DNA from: Deltaproteobacteria bacterium
GTDB lineage: Bacteria > Desulfobacterota > Desulfobacteria > Desulfobacterales > ETH-SRB1
Assembly (NCBI GenBank): GCA_019309665.1
Contig: JAFDFV010000021.1
Coordinates: 1 to 17,127, forward strand
Direction: 5' to 3'
DNA: 17,127 nt
Of the stretch, positions 11,296 to 17,127 are shown one piece after another (the stretch's first letter is position 1; every line of letters begins with the position of its first letter). Both the position numbers and the translations under genes were made by a program. Under the pieces are notes generated by a model. The model saw only the letters and a list, made by a program, of their open reading frames with translations, had not been told where the DNA came from and ran no database searches.

Positions 11296-12648
11296 TTAGC
11301 GGATTTTTGACAAATCAATTTCATATTTTTTAATTTTATAATGTATAGCTCTTCGGCTTATCCCTAGTAATTTAGCTGCATTCTTCTGTATTCCCCCGGC
11401 CTCTTTCAAAGCGTGGAGGATTGCATTACACTCGGCTTCTTCAAGAGAAAGAGGTTTGTCTTTAGAAGAAGCACAGTAAGGAACCTCAGGCAAACCTGCA
11501 AGATAGAGGTCGTCGATACTTAACACTTCGTTTTTGCAAAGGACTACTCCAGCTTCCAGAGCATTTTTGAGCTCACGAATGTTACCAGGCCACGGATAAT
11601 TGCAAAGCCATTTAATGGTTTCAGACGGTAGTTCAACTGCCTTATTTTCATAGCTCTCGCAAAACTTATCAACAAAATGACGGGCTAACAAAGGGATATC
11701 TTCCTTTCTATCCCGCAGCCGTGGAACTTTCAATGTAACAACGCGTAGTCTGTAATAAAGGTCCTCTCTGAACCTTCCTGCTTTAATATCTTCTAATAAG
11801 TCTGAATTAGTTGCTGCAATAATTCTGCAATCAACAGGTATCTCTTGCAGATCTCCTACTCTTCTTATCTTCCTGTCCTCTAAAAACCGGAGAAGACGTA
11901 TCTGCATATCAGGGGATATATTTCCGATTTCGTCTAAAAAAAGCGTACCACTATTTGAGGTTTCTATTAAACCCTTTTTGTCGCGTATGGCTTGCGTGAA
12001 AGCTCCCCGAACATGTCCGAAAAGTTCGCTCTCTAAAAGACCTGCCGGCGTGGAACCGCAATCAACTACAACAAATGGGTGTCCTTTCCGAAGGCTTTGT
12101 TGATGTATTATATGGGCGATATGTTCCTTTCCTGACCCGCTTTCACCAAGGATTAGAATATTAACATTACTTGCTGCGATTCGCTCAACAAGCCCATAAA
12201 TTTCTTTCATAACAGAGCTTTCCCCAAAGTAGCTCTGCTTTGACTCATAAGGAATCTCGCCAGGGGCTAAACTCTTATAACCATTTTTTAAGATTTTACG
12301 AATTTTATTAATCAGATCACGCCCATCAAAAGGTTTTACCAAATAATCAACAGCTCCGGCTTTAACAGAACGAACAGCATCGGGAATTGTCCCATAGGCA
12401 GTTAGAAAGATTAGAGGGAGTCCAGGCACAAGAGATCTGACATTTTTTAGCAAATGCATGCCGCCCATCCCCGGCATCTTCATATCAGAAACTATAAGAT
12501 CAATCTTTTTATCCTTTAGTATCCCTATAGCCTCCTGTACTCCGGAAGCCTTGCAAACCTGAAATCCTGATGAAGAAAGCCGGGCCTCAATTACTTCCAG
12601 GACATGAAGGTCATCATCTACTACTAAGATTGATGGCTGTGAATTCAA
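11296..12648 (-). CDS. Sigma-54-dependent response regulator (NtrC/GlrR-QseF type)
   Basis: The 450-residue protein has three parts. A receiver domain (1-120) carries phosphoacceptor D55 in VSDMKMPG, T83 and K105. An AAA+ sigma-54 activation domain (about 140-370) carries Walker A GESGSGKE (168-175), Walker B TLFLDEIG (235-242) and RLRDRKEDIP. A Fis-type helix-turn-helix follows (418-441, NAAKLLGISRRAIHYKI). The sigma-54 contact loop reads GAFTQA (215-220) instead of the usual GAFTGA. Translation starts at TTG 12648 after AAAGGGA. It is third in the kinase / lipoprotein / regulator order, which matches qseE-qseG-qseF (glrK-yfhG-glrR). It is separated from the lipoprotein gene by 196 bp containing repeat copy 3, so it may need its own promoter. 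The domain call is certain; orthology to GlrR is inferred from order. Confidence 0.93.
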   Translation of the reverse strand: MNSQPSILVVDDDLHVLEVIEARLSSSGFQVCKASGVQEAIGILKDKKIDLIVSDMKMPGMGGMHLLKNVRSLVPGLPLIFLTAYGTIPDAVRSVKAGAVDYLVKPFDGRDLINKIRKILKNGYKSLAPGEIPYESKQSYFGESSVMKEIYGLVERIAASNVNILILGESGSGKEHIAHIIHQQSLRKGHPFVVVDCGSTPAGLLESELFGHVRGAFTQAIRDKKGLIETSNSGTLFLDEIGNISPDMQIRLLRFLEDRKIRRVGDLQEIPVDCRIIAATNSDLLEDIKAGRFREDLYYRLRVVTLKVPRLRDRKEDIPLLARHFVDKFCESYENKAVELPSETIKWLCNYPWPGNIRELKNALEAGVVLCKNEVLSIDDLYLAGLPEVPYCASSKDKPLSLEEAECNAILHALKEAGGIQKNAAKLLGISRRAIHYKIKKYEIDLSKIR

Positions 12649-12731
12649 AATTTATTCCCTTTAAAATTGGTGAACACGTAAAAAAGACTTTTGTAAAAAA
12701 ACTTCGAGTAAAAGCAAACTTTTTACGAATA

Positions 12732-12838
12732 TATAGATTTTCAGATAATTAATTTCACAAGGCTAGAAGAAGGAAGGCGTATGAGTTATACGTCGACGAC
12801 TGATAACGCAGTGAAATCTAATTATCTGAAAATCTATA
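12732..12838 (-). repeat. Palindromic repeat element, copy 3 (inside the qseEGF-like operon)
   Basis: This 107-bp copy is inverted relative to copies 1 and 2. The ends TATAGATTTTCAGATAATT and its complement pair with each other. The core shares GCCTTC, GTATAACT and GACTGATAAC blocks with the reverse complement of copy 2. It begins seven bases beyond the stop codon of the lipoprotein gene and lies 83 bp upstream of the regulator start. It can fold as a strong hairpin and could reduce read-through from the kinase and lipoprotein genes into the regulator gene. Confidence 0.9.
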
Positions 12839-12844
12839 GCAAAA

Positions 12845-13441
12845 TTATTCAATATTGGAAGAAATCTCCTGTTTTTTTTCCTGTATCCTCTGATCAATTT
12901 CTTCTAAAGTTTTTATTTGATGTTTTAAAGTCTGGATTTGTTGTTCCTTTGATTGAAGCAACAGCTTTACTTTATTCGCCTCTGACTTCAGTATTTCCAC
13001 CGTGCCTGCATCAGTTATCCAGTTCTTTACTTTATTCTGTAATAATGGTCCCAGCATCCTGGGATCCTCATTTTCCAAAACAGATGGTGCAAGGTTACTC
13101 CATTTATTCCAGAAAACAATGGCCTTGTTGAAATCATCAGAGTTTTCAGCCAGGATAAAATGTGTGCAGGCAAGTGCATAAAGAGACTCACGCGCAATAG
13201 TTTCATCTCTGGAATTCCGGTACAAAATTTCATAAATTTCCCGCGCCCTATTAAAGTCTCCTTTTTGAAAAGCCTCATTTCCTTTCTCTAAAATTTTCAA
13301 ATAAACTTTATAGTCGGCAATAAAAAAAGATTTAATTTTTTGAGAATGTTGCCCACAGGCCAAACATAAGAAAATTCCACATAACATCGCCACTTGTGCA
13401 AAAAAAATTATCCTTGCTTTAATGTTTTTTTTAAAATTCAT
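12845..13441 (-). CDS. Putative lipoprotein with TPR-like and coiled-coil regions (QseG/YfhG-like position)
   Basis: The 198-residue protein has a basic N-terminus (NFKKNIKAR), a hydrophobic segment to about residue 28 and a Cys at 29 (CLAC|G). This makes a lipidated N-terminus plausible, although the -3 residue is Cys rather than the usual Leu. Residues 45-120 contain helical repeats of TPR type (LEKGNEAFQKGDFNRAREIY, then ARESLYALACTHF). Residues about 148-195 are a Gln/Lys/Glu coiled coil. In enterobacteria the gene between the kinase and the regulator (qseG/yfhG) encodes an outer-membrane lipoprotein that affects kinase signalling. The position and general build match, but sequence orthology was not tested. 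It starts 34 bp after the kinase stop. Confidence 0.7.
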   Translation of the reverse strand: MNFKKNIKARIIFFAQVAMLCGIFLCLACGQHSQKIKSFFIADYKVYLKILEKGNEAFQKGDFNRAREIYEILYRNSRDETIARESLYALACTHFILAENSDDFNKAIVFWNKWSNLAPSVLENEDPRMLGPLLQNKVKNWITDAGTVEILKSEANKVKLLLQSKEQQIQTLKHQIKTLEEIDQRIQEKKQEISSNIE

Positions 13442-13475
13442 TACACAACATCCATAATTCTGAAGCTACTTGTTC

Positions 13476-14915
13476 TTAAGAAGCTGGAAGTGTAAAACCG
13501 AAAGTGCTTCCATGTCCAACAGTACTCTTTACCCAGATTGTTCCTTTATGAAACTCAACAATATTCTTTGATATATGAAGGCCAAGCCCAACACCATCCA
13601 TATGATCTCTAACTCCCCTTGCCCGGTAATACTTATTAAATATAAGTGACTGTTCCTCTTTCGGGATACCGGGTCCGTTATCAGATACGGAAAAATCCAA
13701 CATGGTACGGTTTTTATTAGGCACTACTCGCAAAACAACTCTGCTTCCAGGATCAGAAAACTTAATGGCATTATTCAGAAGATTTATTATAACCCTTTGG
13801 AGGTGTTCCAGATCACCTGTCATGCCGGGGATATCCGGAGCTATCTGCGCTTCAACGCTTATCTTTTTGGTATCAGCTAAAGGTTGCAGTTGATAGATAC
13901 ATCCGGTTATAAAAGATGATATGTCAAGGGGCAGTGCCATAATCTCGATGGTCTGTGATTCCAAACGCGAAACCTGCATAAGGTGATTCAATAAATTACA
14001 AATCCTGCCTATTTCAATACTTGCTATCTCAAGGAATTTTCTTTGCCTGTTGTTAATTGTCCCCATTACTTCTTCAACAATCATATTTACCGACTCCCGG
14101 ATCGAAGTCAAGGGGGTTCTGATCTCATGGCTCAACATGGAAATAAAATCAGATCGCATACATTCCTCTTCCCTTAAGCGTAAAGTCATGTCGTTAAATG
14201 CTCCTGCCAATTCTCCGAATTCATCTTTAGAACGGATATTAACCGTCTTGCTAATTCTATCCTGCGAAACAGATCTTATTCCCCTGAGGAGTTCTCTGAG
14301 AGGACGAATCATAGAATATGCTAAGAACAAAATTACAAATAAACCAACAACACTTGAAAGCATCAGTCCAACCAGAACATTACGAGCAGATTTCTGGCTG
14401 CGAGAATTTAGCGCCATAGTCGCTAATGCAATATCATGCTCGTTTTTTGCACGAAGCTCTGAAATTATCTGTATCCATTCATTGGTTACAGCCTCATGGA
14501 TCCATAAAGAGCCTGACGATTTATTTTCCCTTAAATTTTCAAATGTAGTAGAAAAATCCTGATAACTTTTATAAAGTTGTCTCCACTCTCGAGGGATTTC
14601 CATTCCCGAACGTTCCAGTTCCAGTATTTCGACAAAATTACCTTCAAACTCTTTTTGAGCCAGAACAAAATAATTAAAATAGTCATCTTTTTTCAGCAGA
14701 TGATATTTTTTATCATTTTCTTCCATGCGGATCAGGTTCTCGATCATTTTTTTTGAAATCAAAGATATCCTGGTGTTTTTAGTAATAATGCCTTCCGATA
14801 TATCCACAATCTTTTGAACATCCATATAGAGCAATATAATCGTTACATAAAAGATTATTACGGGAATAAAAAAACCAACAAGCAACTTGCTGATTATTCC
14901 AAAGCGCAGTTTCAT
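13476..14915 (-). CDS. Membrane sensor histidine kinase (GlrK/QseE-like)
   Basis: The 479-residue kinase has a transmembrane helix at about 11-31, a periplasmic helical sensor region (about 32-179) and a second transmembrane helix at about 180-203. A HAMP domain follows (201-253, IRPLRELLRGI to DEFGELAGAFNDM). The HisKA box SHEIRTPLTSIRES carries H263. The ATPase has the N-box NLLNNAIKFSD (N378), DNGPGIP (412-418) and GVGLGLHISK (441-450). It should autophosphorylate on H263 and pass phosphate to D55 of the regulator encoded two genes later. The signal is unknown. The ATG has only a weak GGAAC ribosome site, which lies within a small hairpin (CCGTT/AACGG, 14923-14935). Nothing in the sequence shows truncation. 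Confidence 0.93.
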   Translation of the reverse strand: MKLRFGIISKLLVGFFIPVIIFYVTIILLYMDVQKIVDISEGIITKNTRISLISKKMIENLIRMEENDKKYHLLKKDDYFNYFVLAQKEFEGNFVEILELERSGMEIPREWRQLYKSYQDFSTTFENLRENKSSGSLWIHEAVTNEWIQIISELRAKNEHDIALATMALNSRSQKSARNVLVGLMLSSVVGLFVILFLAYSMIRPLRELLRGIRSVSQDRISKTVNIRSKDEFGELAGAFNDMTLRLREEECMRSDFISMLSHEIRTPLTSIRESVNMIVEEVMGTINNRQRKFLEIASIEIGRICNLLNHLMQVSRLESQTIEIMALPLDISSFITGCIYQLQPLADTKKISVEAQIAPDIPGMTGDLEHLQRVIINLLNNAIKFSDPGSRVVLRVVPNKNRTMLDFSVSDNGPGIPKEEQSLIFNKYYRARGVRDHMDGVGLGLHISKNIVEFHKGTIWVKSTVGHGSTFGFTLPAS

Positions 14916-15604
14916 TTAAGTTCCGTTTTCAACGGCTCCTGAAAATATATTAATAAATATCGACAACAAACTTTTTTATCATAAATAACAACAAACCATT
15001 TATAAAATATACCAAAATTTTAATAAAGAATTTTATAGAGATATTAGAAGTGAATATTATCGGAAGAACATAGTAAAACCCTCCATTTATGGAGAAACAG
15101 TATTTCAAGTGGAGGGAAACAATTTAAGCATAAGCTCAAATTGATGCTTAGTTTATTTTTCAGTATTGCTTAGATGACATGAAAATATAGCTGCCTAATA
15201 TGTCAATAATTTTTAATAACAGAACAGAAGTATAAAAACAAGTCAATCATGCCGGAATTATTCCAGCCCTGACGCAGCATTAAATTTTCACTTCAGCTCA
15301 ATTTTAAACATTTCTTACAACGTGTGAAAAAAACGTAACTCACTGCGCAATATTCGTAACCAGAACCCATTTTAAGAAGCATAATTATTTTTTAACTAGT
15401 CAGTATATCAACAAATTATTTCTATGGCACACATGTTGCTTTATTTTAATCAAAATGAAATTAAAACGAGATTAGATTAACAATCGGTCTGTAAATTAAT
15501 AGAACTGCATAACGGTCTGATTTTTTGCGAATTAGTCAAAACTAAAAAATTAAAGATATTATAATCATTTAAATCCTCAATAATAATAATAAAGGTTAAT
15601 ATCA
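14916..15604. other. 689-bp spacer with hairpins and a sigma-54 promoter
   Basis: Apart from the promoter at 15425-15440, the spacer holds two clear structures. At 15079-15116, CTCCA can pair either with TGGAG at 15090-15094 or with TGGAGGG at 15110-15116. At 15125-15150, TAAGCAT pairs with ATGCTTA and is followed by a T-rich stretch, resembling a rightward intrinsic terminator. Two CGTAAC strings lie near 15334 and 15355. No protein-coding frame is convincing. A small RNA is possible but unproven. Confidence 0.45.
15425..15440 (+). promoter_or_regulatory. Sigma-54 (RpoN) promoter
   Basis: TGGCACACATGTTGCT fits the -24/-12 consensus (TGGCAC-N5-TTGCW) with exactly ten bases between the GG and the GC. 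Transcription would begin near 15451 and run rightward, leaving about 150 untranslated bases before the small protein at 15605. A regulator of the sigma-54 class is encoded in the adjacent operon, which would be the natural candidate activator. Confidence 0.75.
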
Positions 15605-15811
15605 ATGAAAAAAAATATCACATATCTTTTTAATGGCAGAAGATTAGGAATTGAAAGGCGACGATTTTCATATTCAGGCTGCATACCAGAAAGAAGGTCT
15701 GTAAAAAATCGTAGATGCAATAACCAATCTAAGATAATTGCATTAAAGTGTTTGGAAAATCATATAAATATTGAAAATCCCAAAGCCGCCTTTGCTTCCG
15801 ATTTTATATGA
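15605..15811 (+). CDS. Small Arg-rich protein with RRxGxxRR/PERRS motifs
   Basis: The 68-residue protein has a repeated basic pattern: NGRRLGIERRRFSYSG, then IPERRSVKNRRC. From memory, small proteins with RRSGxDRR and PERRSGxDRR strings are frequent in delta-proteobacterial genomes, but no function is known to me. The C-terminal half (residues 40-68) is less basic. There is no signal peptide or membrane segment. AAAGG lies about eight bases before the ATG. It is the first open frame downstream of the sigma-54 promoter and may be controlled by it. Its coding status rests on the motif and ribosome site. Confidence 0.6.
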   Translation: MKKNITYLFNGRRLGIERRRFSYSGCIPERRSVKNRRCNNQSKIIALKCLENHINIENPKAAFASDFI

Positions 15812-15891
15812 TGATGATATTTTTATAATAAGTTAGGGCGCCATTTTCCTATCTTTTTATAAATACAGCACAATAATGTCCTATCGGTTCT

Positions 15892-15937
15892 ATTCACTGC
15901 AAAAGAACTTTCCGATTCACTGCAAAAGAACTTTCCG
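15892..15937 (+). repeat. 23-bp perfect tandem repeat, two copies
   Basis: Two identical 23-base units (15892-15914 and 15915-15937) each contain CACTGCAAAAGAACTTTCCG. The end of the second unit, AACTTTCC (15929-15936), pairs with GGAAAGTT at 15961-15968. Repeated units of this kind resemble the multiple terminal repeats of IS21-family ends, so this may be an insertion-sequence remnant. They could alternatively be binding sites for a regulator of the gene at 16055. Confidence 0.8.
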
Positions 15938-15966
15938 ACCTTTTTGTAGCAATAACACAAGGAAAG

Positions 15967-15996
15967 TTTCCACCGGTCAGAATTTAATTCTATAAT
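15967..15996 (+). promoter_or_regulatory. Possible sigma-70 promoter for the secreted repeat protein
   Basis: TTTCCA (15967-15972) and a perfect TATAAT (15991-15996) are 18 bp apart. A transcript would start near 16003 and have about 50 untranslated bases. The -35 matches only four of six positions and overlaps the right arm of the inverted repeat described with the 23-bp units. Confidence 0.4.
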
Positions 15997-16054
15997 TGGT
16001 TATATTTTTAACTTAATAATCAGTAACATAACTGAACACTACAGGTATATAAAA

Positions 16055-17127
16055 ATGATGATATCTAAACATGTTAATTATCGCTTTTACAGAATTATAG
16101 TTTTGGCTTTAGCCCTTATGCTCTTTATACCCGCCATTTCCATCGCTGCCGAGGTAACATTGGCGTGGGATCCAAACCCGGTATTAGAAAATGTTGACAG
16201 CTACACAGTATACTGCGGTTATTCAAGCGGAAATTACGAGATTAATTTTAATGTCGGCAACCAAACAACCTATACAATCTCCGGGCTGGAATCAGGCCAA
16301 AAATATTATTTTGCAGTAAGTGCATATAATACTGATGGCCGTGAAAGTCCTTTTTCTAAAGAAATTGTTTATTATGTTCCTCCATCTACTTTGGATTCTC
16401 CATCTACTATTGATACAGATGGGGACGGACTTACAGACGATGAAGAAATCAATATTTACGGAACAGACCCCAAAAACGCTGATACAGATGAAGACGGCAT
16501 AAGCGATGGAGAAGAAATCACTTTTTACGGAACCAATCCCAACGATCCTGATACAGACGGAGATGGTATCAATGATGGAGACGAAGTGGAATTTTGGGGA
16601 TATGATTGGGATATGGATTTTGATAATGATGGTACCATCAATCTTTTAGATCCCGATTCCGACAATGATGGTTTCTCAGATGGTACTGAGAAAGCCGAAG
16701 GCTCTGACCCAGGTGATCCAAACTCTAACCCCGCATTTCCTTTAGAAATCGGAGAGGTGAGTGTGAATCACAACTGGAAGCGGGTAGCATTTAATGACAC
16801 GTTTATTGATCCTGTGGTAGTAGCCAACCCTTTGAGCTATAATGGAGGAGATCCAGCCGTTTTAAGAATCCGAAATGTGGAAAGCACGGGTTTTGATATC
16901 CGTGTACAGGAGTGGAATTATCTGGATGGAGCTCACGTTACTGAAAATGTAAGCTATATAGTCATGGAGCGTGGCACTTACACCTTGCCGGACGGAACCA
17001 TGGTGGAAGCAGGAACGTTTGATACTGACACAACAAGCTCCTTTGGATGGGTTGACTTTAGCCAGACCTTTAATCAAGAGCCTGTAGTTACAAGTACTGT
17101 CTCAAGCTTTAATGAGGAAGATGCAGT
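16055..17127 (+). CDS. Secreted FN3 / thrombospondin type 3-repeat protein, partial
   Basis: At least 357 residues are encoded and the gene leaves the window without a stop. A signal peptide (hydrophobic 14-30, cut near SIAA|EV at 32) targets it for export. Residues 33-108 form a fibronectin III-like domain ([37 protein letters not shown]). Residues 120-225 carry acidic Ca-binding repeats of thrombospondin type 3 style ([48 protein letters not shown]). From about 235 a beta-rich region starts, [20 protein letters not shown], with [20 protein letters not shown] after it, reminiscent of H-type lectin-like modules. The start is the first of two adjacent ATGs, with AGGT about nine bases upstream. 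A cell-surface or extracellular adhesion role is inferred. Confidence 0.85.
   Translation, partial: MMISKHVNYRFYRIIVLALALMLFIPAISIAAEVTLAWDPNPVLENVDSYTVYCGYSSGNYEINFNVGNQTTYTISGLESGQKYYFAVSAYNTDGRESPFSKEIVYYVPPSTLDSPSTIDTDGDGLTDDEEINIYGTDPKNADTDEDGISDGEEITFYGTNPNDPDTDGDGINDGDEVEFWGYDWDMDFDNDGTINLLDPDSDNDGFSDGTEKAEGSDPGDPNSNPAFPLEIGEVSVNHNWKRVAFNDTFIDPVVVANPLSYNGGDPAVLRIRNVESTGFDIRVQEWNYLDGAHVTENVSYIVMERGTYTLPDGTMVEAGTFDTDTTSSFGWVDFSQTFNQEPVVTSTVSSFNEEDA

Noticed and set aside
12781..13131. 116-codon plus-strand frame starting inside repeat copy 3
   Set aside because: It begins in the hairpin element and continues antisense through the lipoprotein gene, whose own frame has clear protein character.
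16862..17077. Minus-strand frame opposite the secreted protein
   Set aside because: The plus strand encodes a continuous signal peptide / FN3 / Ca-repeat protein here; this is a shadow.

Overview
The window is about 17 kb of AT-rich bacterial chromosome. Several features suggest a Gram-negative, probably an anaerobic member of the Desulfobacterota (Desulfobacterales-like). These are an Mpl murein-recycling ligase, a LolA-like exported protein, a lipoprotein inside a two-component operon, a sigma-54 regulator with a near-perfect sigma-54 promoter nearby, and small intergenic repeat families. The assignment rests on gene content and protein resemblance read by eye, not on a search. No rRNA, tRNA or CRISPR array was seen.

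Left part (1-4421, all leftward): four genes are spaced 30-48 bp apart and look like one operon. They are a class I/II aminotransferase, a PPC/DUF296 protein, a 756-residue protein with a class III nucleotide-cyclase-like domain near its C-terminus, and the start of ATP-type PEP carboxykinase (pckA). The pckA reading frame is broken near codon 49 and leaves the window at base 1. A 472-bp spacer follows, ending in the first copy of a palindromic repeat.

Middle (4894-10999): pyrG (CTP synthase), an exported LolA-like protein and eno (enolase) all read leftward. The eno/LolA gap carries a long inverted repeat. Diverging from eno are a small winged-helix/coiled-coil protein and mpl, reading rightward.

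Right-middle (11296-14915, leftward): sensor kinase, putative lipoprotein and sigma-54 response regulator occur in the order known from the enterobacterial qseE-qseG-qseF (glrK-yfhG-glrR) locus. A repeat copy lies between the lipoprotein and regulator genes.

Right end (14916-17127): a 689-bp spacer holds a sigma-54 promoter pointing right, toward a small Arg-rich protein of 68 residues. Next come a 23-bp tandem repeat and the start of a secreted protein with a fibronectin III-like domain, calcium-binding thrombospondin type 3-like repeats and a lectin-like region. That gene runs off the window.

The most unusual feature is a family of about 106-bp hairpin elements (4832-4945, 10995-11100, 12732-12838), each directly at the 3' end of a gene. 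One copy appears to encode the last residues and stop codon of pyrG, one overlaps the mpl stop codon, and one separates the qseG-like and qseF-like genes.
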